Source: an uncultured Pelagibacteraceae bacterium
GTDB taxonomy: Bacteria; Pseudomonadota; Alphaproteobacteria; Pelagibacterales; AG-422-B15
DNA: 39,028 bases
Assembly (NCBI GenBank): GCA_902624455.1
Contig: CACNXQ010000003.1
Span: 1 to 39,028, forward strand
Reading direction: 5' to 3'
Under the pieces are notes generated by a model. That model saw only the letters and a program-made list of their open reading frames with translations. It searched no databases and was not told the origin of the DNA. Made by a program: the position numbers and the translations under genes. This document shows, one piece after another, positions 8,903 to 17,377 of this stretch (its first letter is position 1; each line of letters starts with the position of its first letter).

Positions 8903-10672
8903 ATGTCCTATAAAAGTCCAATAGAAGATTTGAAATACAATTTATCAATGCTTGACTACAGCAATACTATTGGAAGCATTGAACGATTCAAAGAATATGA
9001 CGCCGATACACTTATGAGCGCTGTTGGAGAAATAGGCAAACTTAATGAACAGGAAGTTGTTGAAACCAACAAAATAGGTGATCGTGAAGGCTTAAAATTT
9101 GTTCCAGACGGTGCTGAAGGACCTGAAGTCCATACGCCTGAGGTATACAAAAAACTATACAAAACAGTTAGAGATTCAGGATATGTGGGTGCAACTATGC
9201 CAACAGAGTTTGGTGGAGGTGGAGCTCCATTTACTACTGCAATATTGTCTGGTGAGATTGGTATAGCATCTAACATGGCTTTTTACATGGGACCTGGGCT
9301 AAGTCATGGAGCAATGAAGACAATATTAAAGAAGGGATCTGATGAACTAAAACAAAAATATCTTCCTAAGTTAGTTTCTGGAGAGTGGATGGGTACAATG
9401 TGTTTAACTGAACCGCAGTGTGGCACAGATTTAGGTCTTATCAAAACTACTGCAAATCCTATAGATGATCATTATGAATTAAATGGACAAAAAATATGGA
9501 TTTCATTTGGTGAACATGACCTTACTGAAAATATCATTCACCTTGTCCTTGCAAAATTACCAGATGCTCCAGATGGCATAAAGGGTATCAGCTTATTTTT
9601 GGTACCTAAAAGACTTGAAGATAATTCACGAAACCAAATTTTTTGTGGTGGTTTAGAGCATAAGCTGGGCATCAATTCATCACCAACATGCGTAATGAAT
9701 TTAGATAATGCAAAAGGTTGGCTTGTGGGTGACAAACACAAGGGCATGGAAGCGATGTTTCTTATGATGAACGATGCAAGATTGAAAGTGGGTTTACAAG
9801 GTATCGCAATGTCTGAGATAGCCTATCAAAATGCATTAGAATTTGCTAAGGAAAGAAAGCAGATGAGATCTGTTGTTAAGGAAAAACAAGATAAAGATAG
9901 CAAAGCAGATAACATCATCGTGCACCCTGATGTAAGAAGAATGTTGATGAATGTCAAATCAACGACTGAAGCAATGCGTGCTTTGTGTATATATACTGCA
10001 ATGAAAATTGATTTGGCCGAAGATCACCCAGATGAAAAGGTAAGAGAGTCAGCTGAAGATTTTGCGGCACTTATGACACCAATCGTTAAAGCTTATTGTA
10101 CTGATAGAGGTTTTCAAAATTGTTCAGAATCACTACAAGTTTTAGGTGGCAGCGGATTTACCCAAGAATATCCTCTTGAACAATATTTGAGAGATGTACG
10201 CATTACACAAATCTATGAGGGTACCAATGGTATTCAGGCTTTGGATCTTGTCGGAAGAAAACTAACAATGCATAAAGGAAGACTTCTTCAAAATTTCCAA
10301 AAAGAAGTGCAACAATTTTTATCTGAGAATAAAGATGATGATGATATAAAACAATTTATTGTTCCACTTCAAAATGCTCTTAAAGAAGTCACGGCCTCAA
10401 CTATGTGGTTAATGCAAAATGGTATGCAAGATCCAGAAAATGCCTTGGCTTCTGCATCTGATTATTTAAATTTACTTGCATTAATGTCTCTCACTTATAT
10501 GTGGGCGCGGATGGCAAAATATTCTGTAGGTAAAAATGAACCTATTCACAAAAACAAAATAAAAACTGGAACCTATTTTGTTGAAAAAGTCATGCCTGAA
10601 CTCGTGATGTATTCACAAAAGGTTCAAGCCGGCAAGTCATCTATGATGGAAATGGACGTAGCTGAATTCTAA
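8903..10672 (+). CDS. Long acyl-CoA dehydrogenase, DmdC-like (3-methylmercaptopropionyl-CoA dehydrogenase family)
   Basis: FAD-dependent acyl-CoA dehydrogenase of 589 residues, about 200 longer than standard members owing to a C-terminal helical extension after about residue 460. FAD/substrate-binding blocks are CLTEPQCGTDLG (167-178) and KIWISFGEHDLTEN (197-210). The catalytic base is E439 in IYEGTNGIQALDL. Length and motif layout match the family that includes DmdC, which forms methylthioacryloyl-CoA in DMSP demethylation, as well as other FadE-like enzymes. No dmdA, dmdB or dmdD lies nearby, so the DMSP role is a hypothesis and a general acyl-CoA substrate is equally likely. It is a monocistronic gene facing a convergent acyl-CoA dehydrogenase. 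Confidence 0.8.
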   Translation: MSYKSPIEDLKYNLSMLDYSNTIGSIERFKEYDADTLMSAVGEIGKLNEQEVVETNKIGDREGLKFVPDGAEGPEVHTPEVYKKLYKTVRDSGYVGATMPTEFGGGGAPFTTAILSGEIGIASNMAFYMGPGLSHGAMKTILKKGSDELKQKYLPKLVSGEWMGTMCLTEPQCGTDLGLIKTTANPIDDHYELNGQKIWISFGEHDLTENIIHLVLAKLPDAPDGIKGISLFLVPKRLEDNSRNQIFCGGLEHKLGINSSPTCVMNLDNAKGWLVGDKHKGMEAMFLMMNDARLKVGLQGIAMSEIAYQNALEFAKERKQMRSVVKEKQDKDSKADNIIVHPDVRRMLMNVKSTTEAMRALCIYTAMKIDLAEDHPDEKVRESAEDFAALMTPIVKAYCTDRGFQNCSESLQVLGGSGFTQEYPLEQYLRDVRITQIYEGTNGIQALDLVGRKLTMHKGRLLQNFQKEVQQFLSENKDDDDIKQFIVPLQNALKEVTASTMWLMQNGMQDPENALASASDYLNLLALMSLTYMWARMAKYSVGKNEPIHKNKIKTGTYFVEKVMPELVMYSQKVQAGKSSMMEMDVAEF

Positions 10673-10673
10673 T

Positions 10674-11861
10674 TCAAGCTTTGTACCCTAACTGACGAGA
10701 AGCTAAATCGTACATTATTTCTTCAGAGCCACCACCAATTGCATTAACTCTTACTTCTCTGTAAATTCTCTCTACTCTTGCTGGCCCACTATTTCCTCTT
10801 AAATAACCAGCCCCACCTAAAATTTGCATTGCTTCTCTTGCACAAAGTTCCATTGTTTTACTAGCTTGTACTTTTAACATTGCGAGATCCGCAATTGGAC
10901 TTTCGCCGTTCATCACACGCCATGAGAGCAATTCTGTCCATGCTTTTGACGCACGTACACAACGATTCATTTCTACAAGTTTATGTTTAATAACTTGGTT
11001 GTTTATGAGTGGATTTCCAAATGTTTTTCTCTCTCTTGCCCAAGAAACAGCTTCATCAATACAGATTTGCGAATATGCATTCATACCAGCAGCCATGCCT
11101 AATCGTTCCTGACTAAAATTACTCATTACACCAATCCAGCCACTATTTTCACCACCTATTAAATTTTCAATAGGAACTTTGCAATCATCAAAGTATAATG
11201 CTGCTGTATCAGAGCTCAACCATCCCATTTTTTTGAGAGGTGTTTGAGTGAATCCAGGCGTGTCTTTTTCAATTACTAATATTGAAATTCCTGAAGCCCC
11301 TTCACTGCCTGTTCTAACACCAACTACATATGTATCTGCTCTCATTCCACTCGTAATAAACATCTTTGATCCATTTACTATGAAATGATCATCCTTTCTT
11401 ACCGCTCTTGTCTTAAGGCCAGCAACATCAGAACCACCTGAAGGCTCAGTCATAGCAAGGGCTGCAATCTTTTCTCCTTTAATGACAGGAGGAATAAATT
11501 TTTCTTTTTGCTCTTCTGTTCCAAGTGCTTGTATTAATGGTATTGAAATATTATGCGACATCAGGCTAGCCGAAACACCACCACAACCCTGTGCAAATTC
11601 TTCAGAAGTTACAATTCCATGAAATATATCGATACCTTCTTTAGTTCCGCCATATTTTTCATCATAACCCATTCCCATCAGCCCTACTTCAGCTGCTTTT
11701 TTATATAAATCACGAGGAAACTCACCAGCTTCTTCCCACTCATCGACATATGGAACTATTTCTTTAGAAACAAATTTTCTTACTTCCTCTCTCCATGCAT
11801 GATGTGATTCATTGTAGAAAAGTGGTTCTTTTCCCTCTTGTACTCCAACTTTAGGTATCAT
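10674..11861 (-). CDS. Acyl-CoA dehydrogenase, long-chain (LCAD)-like active site
   Basis: Flavoenzyme of 395 residues that introduces the alpha,beta double bond in acyl-CoA. AMTEPSGGSDVAG (136-148) and FITSGMRADTYVVG (168-181) are the usual FAD/substrate blocks. Unusually for common short/medium-chain enzymes, the C-terminal catalytic-Glu position is glycine: the segment reads IGGGSEEIM, with G377 where YEGT-type enzymes have Glu. Instead E252 in SQERLG occupies the helix-G position used by LCAD and isovaleryl-CoA dehydrogenase. I therefore infer a long- or branched-chain substrate. It overlaps the upstream hydratase gene by four bases (ATGA), forming a dehydrogenase-hydratase pair. The gene ends one base after the convergent gene's stop codon. 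Confidence 0.88.
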   Translation of the reverse strand: MIPKVGVQEGKEPLFYNESHHAWREEVRKFVSKEIVPYVDEWEEAGEFPRDLYKKAAEVGLMGMGYDEKYGGTKEGIDIFHGIVTSEEFAQGCGGVSASLMSHNISIPLIQALGTEEQKEKFIPPVIKGEKIAALAMTEPSGGSDVAGLKTRAVRKDDHFIVNGSKMFITSGMRADTYVVGVRTGSEGASGISILVIEKDTPGFTQTPLKKMGWLSSDTAALYFDDCKVPIENLIGGENSGWIGVMSNFSQERLGMAAGMNAYSQICIDEAVSWARERKTFGNPLINNQVIKHKLVEMNRCVRASKAWTELLSWRVMNGESPIADLAMLKVQASKTMELCAREAMQILGGAGYLRGNSGPARVERIYREVRVNAIGGGSEEIMYDLASRQLGYKA

Positions 11862-12706
11862 TTTATTACACTCACTCCATTTTTAAGAACTAACTTATCA
11901 CGTTCTTTTACTTTTGAATTAAAATATATCATTTTATCTTTTTTCCACATTTCAGTAATAATTGTTTCTCCCGGATAAACTGGCGAAGAAAAACGACAAT
12001 CAAATCTCTTTAGCTTTGAAGCGTCATTCTCACAAATTTCATTAACTAATGAACGACATGCAATACCGTAAGTACACATGCCATGAAGTATAGGTTTTTC
12101 AAAACCAGCAGCTTTCGCAAAATTCGGATCAGAGTGAAGAGGGTTATAATCACCTGACAATCTAAATATGAGTGCTTGATCGGGCTTGGTAGATACTTCA
12201 CTAACATAATCTGGCTCGCCATCTGGAATGAATATTTCTTTTTTAGGTGAGTCAGGCCCTCCAAAACCACCATCACCCCGAGCAAATGTGGTACTTACAA
12301 GCTTGCAAACTTCTTCATTATTTTTTTTGTTCTTCACAGTTGTTTCAACTTCAATAATAGCCCCTCGAGCTGGTCCTTTGTCATAACATCCTATTACTTT
12401 TGCATTAGCAATAAAATCACCCGAAACAGGTAGAGCATTTGTTATTGAAAGTCTCTGTTCACCGTGAACAACCATAATAAAATTAATATTTGTTTTAAGT
12501 AGCAGAGGAGAATGATATTGAAAATTAGTAGCCATGGATGGAAGAACCGACTGACTGTTTTCGTAAACATACTTTAATTCATTTAGATTCATTGGGTCAT
12601 TTCCAAGACCGATGCCAAGACTGTATAAAATTGAGTCTTTATCAGAATATGATATTTCAACGTTCTCAGACGTCAAATTCATTATTTCATCATAATTAAT
12701 AGTCAT
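11858..12706 (-). CDS. Double-hotdog (R)-specific enoyl-CoA hydratase (hydratase 2/MaoC type)
   Basis: Adds water to trans-2-enoyl-CoA to give the (R)-3-hydroxyacyl-CoA, as in the hydratase 2 part of peroxisomal multifunctional enzyme 2. The 282 residues fit a tandem hotdog arrangement: a degenerate N-terminal hotdog that shapes the acyl tunnel, then a C-terminal MaoC domain. The hydratase 2 signature is FRLSGDYNPLHSDPNFAKAA (181-200), with catalytic D186 and H191 plus N188. HGMCTYGIACRSLV follows, as in the family. The gene is coupled to the downstream LCAD-like dehydrogenase by an ATGA overlap. The (R) product needs an (R)-specific dehydrogenase or epimerase, or could feed polyhydroxyalkanoate-like synthesis; neither partner is identified here with certainty. 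Confidence 0.85.
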   Translation of the reverse strand: MTINYDEIMNLTSENVEISYSDKDSILYSLGIGLGNDPMNLNELKYVYENSQSVLPSMATNFQYHSPLLLKTNINFIMVVHGEQRLSITNALPVSGDFIANAKVIGCYDKGPARGAIIEVETTVKNKKNNEEVCKLVSTTFARGDGGFGGPDSPKKEIFIPDGEPDYVSEVSTKPDQALIFRLSGDYNPLHSDPNFAKAAGFEKPILHGMCTYGIACRSLVNEICENDASKLKRFDCRFSSPVYPGETIITEMWKKDKMIYFNSKVKERDKLVLKNGVSVIK

Positions 12707-12775
12707 TTTTATCTATTTTTATCTGAATAATATTATATATACTTCAAATATATTATTTAATTTAGCAAAAAAATT

Positions 12776-13627
12776 ATGCCAAAACCATTTGATTTAGAAA
12801 AAAAGGGATCAATTGCTCACTTAAAGTTTAATCGACCGGAAAAAAGGAACTCCATGAATGAAGATTTTTGGAGAACGTTTCCGGACGAGGTTGAGATGCT
12901 TGACGACACAGGTGAAATTAGAGCACTAATAGTATCTTCAACAGGACCCCATTTTTCTGCTGGAATAGATCTAAACATGTTTCAAAACGACCAGATTAGT
13001 TTCGAGAAAGGTGAAATTGGCAGAAGTCGTGGGTACTTTATGCAACAGTTGGCTTATCTTCAAAAAGCAGCTAGCTGTCTTGAGACAGCAAGATTTCCAG
13101 TTATTGCTGCTGTTCAAGGTGGATGTATTGGTGGCGGCATCGATTTAATTACTGCAGCGGACATTAGACTTTGTACAGCCGATGCCTTTTTTAAGATTGA
13201 AGAAATAAATGTTGGACTTGCAGCTGATATCGGAACTCTTCAACGACTACCGAAAGTAATACCAGCAGGAATTGCAAGGGAGTGGGCATTGATGGGCGAG
13301 AGCATATCATCCGATAGAGCTCATGAAGTTGGATTAATAAATTATGTTTATCCGTCTCAGGAAGAAATGATTACCGCAGCCTTTGAAATGGCGGAGAAAA
13401 TTTCCTCTAAATCTCCTTTAGCGATGTGGGGTACCAAGGATGTTCTAAACTATTCTCGAGATCATACAGTCGAAGAAGGCCTTAAATATGTTGCTATGTG
13501 GAATGGAGCGACATTACATAAAGAGGATGTCATGAAAAGCATGATGTCAAAAATGCAAAAAACTAACGCAGACTTTCAAAATTTAAGAGATAAAGACTTT
13601 TTAGAGCATAAATCGAAGAAAAAATAA
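12776..13627 (+). CDS. Delta(3,5)-Delta(2,4)-dienoyl-CoA isomerase-like crotonase
   Basis: Crotonase-fold protein of 283 residues that most resembles ECH1, which shifts 3,5-dienoyl-CoA to 2,4-dienoyl-CoA in oxidation of odd-position unsaturated fatty acids. The CoA-binding and oxyanion loops are FSAGIDLNMF (60-69) and GGCIGGGIDLITAADIRLC (115-133). The ECH1-specific acid pair is conserved: E143 and D151 in EEINVGLAADIGTLQRLPK, eight residues apart as in the rat enzyme. SRDHTVEEGLKYVAMWN near the C-terminus also follows ECH1. Ordinary enoyl-CoA hydratases have two glutamates at other positions. The gene is divergent from the hydratase 2/LCAD pair across 69 AT-rich bases, a likely shared promoter region. 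Confidence 0.82.
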   Translation: MPKPFDLEKKGSIAHLKFNRPEKRNSMNEDFWRTFPDEVEMLDDTGEIRALIVSSTGPHFSAGIDLNMFQNDQISFEKGEIGRSRGYFMQQLAYLQKAASCLETARFPVIAAVQGGCIGGGIDLITAADIRLCTADAFFKIEEINVGLAADIGTLQRLPKVIPAGIAREWALMGESISSDRAHEVGLINYVYPSQEEMITAAFEMAEKISSKSPLAMWGTKDVLNYSRDHTVEEGLKYVAMWNGATLHKEDVMKSMMSKMQKTNADFQNLRDKDFLEHKSKKK

Positions 13628-13670
13628 TTTTATTTTTTGTTTATTCTAATATTCAGATACGTTATTTTTT

Positions 13671-14540
13671 ATGAGATATAAAAAAGGAATAATTCTCGCT
13701 GCAGGAAAAGGTTCAAGGTTATCGCCTGCTACAAAAGTTACTGCAAAACCGCTACTACCTGTATTTGATAAACCAATGTTATATTATGCTCTGTGCAATC
13801 TGATGCTTGCAGGTATAAGAGATATTCTTTTCATAAGCAGGCGTGAAGATATAAAAATATTCAAAAAGATGTTTGGTTCTGGAAAACAGCTTGGAATGAA
13901 GTTCTCATATACTTATCAGAGAAAACAAATTGGAATACCAGACGCTATGCGCATAGGAAAAAGATTTATTGGGAAGGACTCCTTTGCATTAGCATTAGCT
14001 GATAATTTATTTATTGGTAAAGAAATGGAAAAATACTTATCTAAAGTTCAAAACTCAAGATTACCCGCAAATATATTATCTGTTAAAACTAAGTTTCCTG
14101 AAAAATCAGCTGTAATTGAGGTCGATATAAAGGGTAGGATTCAATCAATTGTAGAAAAACCGAGTAAGCCAAAGAGTAACGACACTATACCTGGACTTTA
14201 TTTTTACGACAAAAAGTCAGTTGAAATTTCAAAAAAATTAAAAAAATCTAAGAGAGGTGAACTTGAAATTGTCGATGTTCATTTAGATTATCATAAAAAT
14301 AAGGAACTTTCGGTTATTCCTCTATCACAAAATATAAAGTGGTTTGATACTGGTGACTCTCATGAAATGTTGATTGCTTCAAATTATGTTATGGAATATC
14401 AAACAAAGAATAAGACATTGACAGGATCAATAGAGTTAGTGGCATATCAAAAGAAATGGATTTCGAAACTAAAATTTAGAGATTTGATAAATAAGCTCCC
14501 AGAATCAAATTATAAAAATACTCTTAAAAAATTTACTTGA
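13671..14540 (+). CDS. Sugar-1-phosphate nucleotidyltransferase, RmlA-like
   Basis: Transfers a nucleotidyl group from dNTP/NTP to a hexose-1-phosphate, releasing pyrophosphate. The 289 residues match the glucose-1-phosphate thymidylyltransferase family in length and order. The nucleotide loop is LAAGKGSRLSPATKVTAKPL (about 10-29), followed by DKPMLYYAL. The metal-binding aspartate is in LALADNLFIG (about 110), with EKP, PGLYFYD, and WFDTGDSHEMLIASNYV near 223-239, which is typical of RmlA. No rmlB, rmlC or rmlD is present, so the sugar and nucleotide are open. The stop codon shares a base with the next start (TGATG). A role in activating galactose-1-phosphate from the operon 4 kb away is possible but unsupported. 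Confidence 0.82.
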   Translation: MRYKKGIILAAGKGSRLSPATKVTAKPLLPVFDKPMLYYALCNLMLAGIRDILFISRREDIKIFKKMFGSGKQLGMKFSYTYQRKQIGIPDAMRIGKRFIGKDSFALALADNLFIGKEMEKYLSKVQNSRLPANILSVKTKFPEKSAVIEVDIKGRIQSIVEKPSKPKSNDTIPGLYFYDKKSVEISKKLKKSKRGELEIVDVHLDYHKNKELSVIPLSQNIKWFDTGDSHEMLIASNYVMEYQTKNKTLTGSIELVAYQKKWISKLKFRDLINKLPESNYKNTLKKFT

Positions 14541-15046
14541 TGGTTGAAGAACAGAGTTTAATAAAGATATTATCAGATCGAAATTATGATTTTGATATTA
14601 CACATCATGAACCACTATTTACTGTTGAAGATTCAAAAAATCTAAGAGGTAAAATAAGTGGGGCACATTCAAAAAATCTATTTCTCAAAGACCAAAAAGA
14701 TAGATTTTATTTAGTTAGTTTTATTGAAGATATAACTGCTGACCTCAAAGCAATATCTGAACCTCTCAATAGCAAGAAACTATCTTTTGCGAGAGAGTCA
14801 TATTTAGAGGAATATTTAGGATTGAAACCAGGCGCAGTTACTCCGTTCGGGTTATTAAACGATACCAATAAAGAAGTGAATTTTTTCTTTGATGAGGCAT
14901 TCCTAGGCTTTGATATAGTTAATTTTCATCCCCTAGTAAATACTGCAACTATTTCAATGAGCCCAAAAAATTTGATAGAGCTGATTGAAGAATTACACAA
15001 AAAAGTAAATTTAATTGATATGAAAAAATATCAGAGGAATTTGTGA
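14540..15046 (+). CDS. Prolyl-tRNA editing (ProX/YbaK-like) deacylase
   Basis: Free-standing trans-editing protein that hydrolyses mischarged aminoacyl-tRNA-Pro (typically Ala-tRNA-Pro), related to the INS domain of ProRS. It has 168 residues from the ATG at 14540; a TTG one codon earlier is an alternative. Family marks are HHEPLFTVEDS, the lysine in SGAHSKNLFLKD, the substrate-pocket stretch LKPGAVTPFGLLND, and NFHPLVNTATISMS near the C-terminus. It overlaps the RmlA-like stop by one base and ends in a GTGA overlap with the Nudix gene, so the three genes are translationally coupled. The specific editing target cannot be fixed from sequence alone. Confidence 0.82.
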   Translation: MVEEQSLIKILSDRNYDFDITHHEPLFTVEDSKNLRGKISGAHSKNLFLKDQKDRFYLVSFIEDITADLKAISEPLNSKKLSFARESYLEEYLGLKPGAVTPFGLLNDTNKEVNFFFDEAFLGFDIVNFHPLVNTATISMSPKNLIELIEELHKKVNLIDMKKYQRNL

Positions 15047-15570
15047 AGAAAGCAAAGTTTATTAAAACTAATAAAAAAATTTCCGCAAAGGTATTCAATT
15101 TAAAGTTTGATGAAGTTATTTGGGTAAATGGAAATAAATTAGTTAGAGATAAAATTGAGCATAATGGGGTCGCTTCAATAGTTCCTATTTTACACAAAAA
15201 GTTTGTTATTTTGCTCAAACAATACAGATATGGAGTTGATAAAGTTCTTCTAGAAGTGCCAGCAGGAACAATTGATAAAGGTGAAAATCCTCTAAAATGT
15301 GCTAAAAGAGAATTAATTGAAGAAACTGGCTATCATGGTAAAAATTGGAAATCGCTTGGAAGTTTTTTTCCATCACCTGCATATAATAGCTGTGTAATTT
15401 ATTGTTATAGCACCAAGATTTATAAAAAAACTGCTACTAGTCTTGACCCTGATGAAGTTTTAGAAACTAAGATCTTATCTTTCAAGGAAGTAGAAAAACT
15501 TATGAAAAATGGAAAGATACAAGACATGAAGACATTCATATCGCTACAAAAATTTATTAAAAATTACTGA
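15043..15570 (+). CDS. Nudix hydrolase, ADP-ribose pyrophosphatase-like
   Basis: Cleaves a nucleoside diphosphate linked to another moiety; ADP-ribose is the likely substrate. The 175 residues contain a perfect Nudix box: GTIDKG, then ENPLKCAKRELIEETG (about 76-98), fitting GX5EX7REUXEEXGU. It is preceded by LLEVPAG, as in the ADP-ribose/NudF group. Translation probably starts at the GTG at 15043, overlapping the upstream stop (GTGA). The 3' end overlaps the convergent thioesterase gene by seven bases. It may remove damaged or toxic nucleotides; a link to the nucleotide-sugar enzyme upstream is only positional. Confidence 0.86.
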   Translation: MKKAKFIKTNKKISAKVFNLKFDEVIWVNGNKLVRDKIEHNGVASIVPILHKKFVILLKQYRYGVDKVLLEVPAGTIDKGENPLKCAKRELIEETGYHGKNWKSLGSFFPSPAYNSCVIYCYSTKIYKKTATSLDPDEVLETKILSFKEVEKLMKNGKIQDMKTFISLQKFIKNY

Positions 15571-16001
15571 TTAAGTATTTTCCAAATACCAGATGCTGAT
15601 AGGATAACTTTATCTTTCGAAATTAAGTTACCCTCAATGAATACAAGTGACTTTGTTGTACGAGTTACTTTGGCGTCGCACTCAACTAAGTCATCTTGAA
15701 GCCCAGGACTAACAAAATTACAATTAAGTGATATTGTACTACAAGGTTTTTTACCACTTGCTACAAAAACTGAGGTCCCAAGAAAGATATCCGCTAACGT
15801 CATTGAGTAACCACCATGAGCTATGCCATGAGCATTCAGATGCTTATCTAGTATTTTAGTGATAAATTTGTATTCTCCAGACTCTTCTTTCTTGTAATAC
15901 ATTGGACCTACCAAAACATCAAATCCCGCATGCCATCCAAGTTTCTTGTAACCATCTGGAACCCAAATTGGAGCTGAAGTTTGTGTCTTGAGCATTACCA
16001 T
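15564..16001 (-). CDS. PaaI-type hotdog thioesterase
   Basis: Probable acyl-CoA thioesterase of the PaaI/YdiI hotdog superfamily, 145 residues. The catalytic-loop motif is LNAHGIAHGGYSMTLAD (about 52-68), with the aspartate of the long central helix at its end. A conserved strand follows, containing STISLNCNFVSPG. The start at 16001 is supported by GGAG at 16011-16014, nine bases upstream on the minus strand. The gene is divergent from the thiolase at 16196. Substrate is unknown; aryl- or short-chain acyl-CoA is typical. It may recycle CoA from dead-end products of the surrounding acyl-CoA pathway. Confidence 0.8.
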   Translation of the reverse strand: MVMLKTQTSAPIWVPDGYKKLGWHAGFDVLVGPMYYKKEESGEYKFITKILDKHLNAHGIAHGGYSMTLADIFLGTSVFVASGKKPCSTISLNCNFVSPGLQDDLVECDAKVTRTTKSLVFIEGNLISKDKVILSASGIWKILNQ

Positions 16002-16195
16002 AAATAGAATCTCCGGTAAAATTTAAAGATGGGACTTTCTATCTTTCATACATATAACGGTCAAGAAAAAATAAATTTATTAACTGCCAAAATTTACCCC
16101 TTTTTTTGGGCATTTTTTGACATGTGTGAATTTAAAACTTTTTTTTTCGAATAAAGTCTCTATGTTACGCAAATCAATTAAATAGATCAAATTTT

Positions 16196-17377
16196 ATGAG
16201 AGAAGCTGCAATTATATCTACTGCAAGAACAGGATTGGCAAAAGCAGTAAGAGGTGGTTTTAATAAGACTCATGGTATTACCATGGGAGGCCAAACTGTT
16301 AAGCACGTAATTGATAGAGCAGGTATTGATGCAGGTGAAGTTGAAGACGTAATTTTTGGTTGCGGTCAACCAGAGGGTGCAACGGGTCATAATATTGGAC
16401 GAAATGTTGCAATATCAGGTGGATGTCCAGTTACTGTTCCAGGTACTACAATTAACAGATTCTGCTCATCAGGTTTACAATCAATCGCTGTTGCTGCTCA
16501 AAGAATAATCGTAGACGGCATTAAAGTTGCAATAGGAGGAGGTGTTGAGTCAATCTCTCTTACCCAACAAAACCTTAATATGAAACATTTAATTGAGCCT
16601 GAACTTCAAAAAATATGTCCTGCACTTTGGATGCCTATGATAAATACAGCTGATATTGTTGCTGATCGATATGGGATCAGTCGTGAAAAGCAAGACGAAT
16701 ATTCTTTACAAAGTCAACAGAGGACAGCTGCAGCACAAACTGAAGGTAAGTTCAATGATGAAATCATTCCAGTATCAACAAAAATGGACGTGATCAATAA
16801 AGAAACAAAAGAAGTCAGTGTTCAAGATGTGACAGTCGATAAAGACGAATGCAATCGACCTCAAACAACTTTGGAAAGTCTTGCATCATTAATGCCAGTT
16901 ATGGGCCCTGATAAATATATTACTGCAGGAAATGCAAGCCAACTTTCTGACGGTGCATCTTCTTGTTTACTCATGGACCTTAAAGAAGCTGAAAAAAAGA
17001 ATATTGAACCTATGGGAATTTTTAGAGGTCTCGCAGTTGCTGCGTGCGAGCCAGATGAAATGGGAATCGGCCCTGTCTTTGCAGTGCCAAAATTGTTAGA
17101 GCAACATAATCTTAAAGTTGATGATATAGATATTTGGGAATTAAATGAGGCTTTCGCTGTTCAGGTTTTATATTGCCGTGACAAGCTGGGTATTGATAAT
17201 GAAAAGCTCAACGTAAATGGAGGCTCCATCTCAATTGGTCACCCTTATGGAATGACTGGTTCCAGAATGACTGGACATATATTAATTGAAGGTAAGAGAA
17301 GAAATGCAAAATATGGAGTAGTAACTATGTGTGTTGGTGGAGGAATGGGAGCTGCAGGCTTGTTTGAAATTCTATGA
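16196..17377 (+). CDS. Acetyl-CoA acetyltransferase/3-ketoacyl-CoA thiolase
   Basis: Thiolase of 393 residues that splits 3-ketoacyl-CoA with CoA to give acetyl-CoA, the last step of beta-oxidation, or catalyses the reverse condensation. The nucleophile is C90 in NRFCSSGLQSI; H349 in IGHPYGMTG and C379 in MCVGGGMGAAG complete the catalytic set. The window has dehydrogenases, a hydratase and an isomerase for the preceding steps, so a degradative role is likely. The N-terminus (REAAIISTARTGLAKAVRGG) is typical of the FadA/AtoB superfamily, and chain length is undetermined. A four-base overlap (ATGA) couples it to the PsiE-like gene. The 194-base upstream region holds the divergent thioesterase start. 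Confidence 0.92.
   Translation: MREAAIISTARTGLAKAVRGGFNKTHGITMGGQTVKHVIDRAGIDAGEVEDVIFGCGQPEGATGHNIGRNVAISGGCPVTVPGTTINRFCSSGLQSIAVAAQRIIVDGIKVAIGGGVESISLTQQNLNMKHLIEPELQKICPALWMPMINTADIVADRYGISREKQDEYSLQSQQRTAAAQTEGKFNDEIIPVSTKMDVINKETKEVSVQDVTVDKDECNRPQTTLESLASLMPVMGPDKYITAGNASQLSDGASSCLLMDLKEAEKKNIEPMGIFRGLAVAACEPDEMGIGPVFAVPKLLEQHNLKVDDIDIWELNEAFAVQVLYCRDKLGIDNEKLNVNGGSISIGHPYGMTGSRMTGHILIEGKRRNAKYGVVTMCVGGGMGAAGLFEIL

Noticed and set aside
13619-13638. Perfect palindrome at the end of the ECH1-like gene as a terminator
   Set aside because: The stem is entirely A/T and overlaps the stop codon; such palindromes arise by chance in this base composition.
16025-16046. AAAGAT/ATCTTT inverted repeat between the thioesterase and thiolase genes
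   Set aside because: Only six base pairs with one G-C pair and a ten-base loop; too weak to call an operator or terminator.
16117-16122. TTGACA upstream of the thiolase as a -35 promoter box
   Set aside because: No -10-like hexamer occurs 16-18 bases downstream (the region is a T-run), so the perfect -35 match may be chance.
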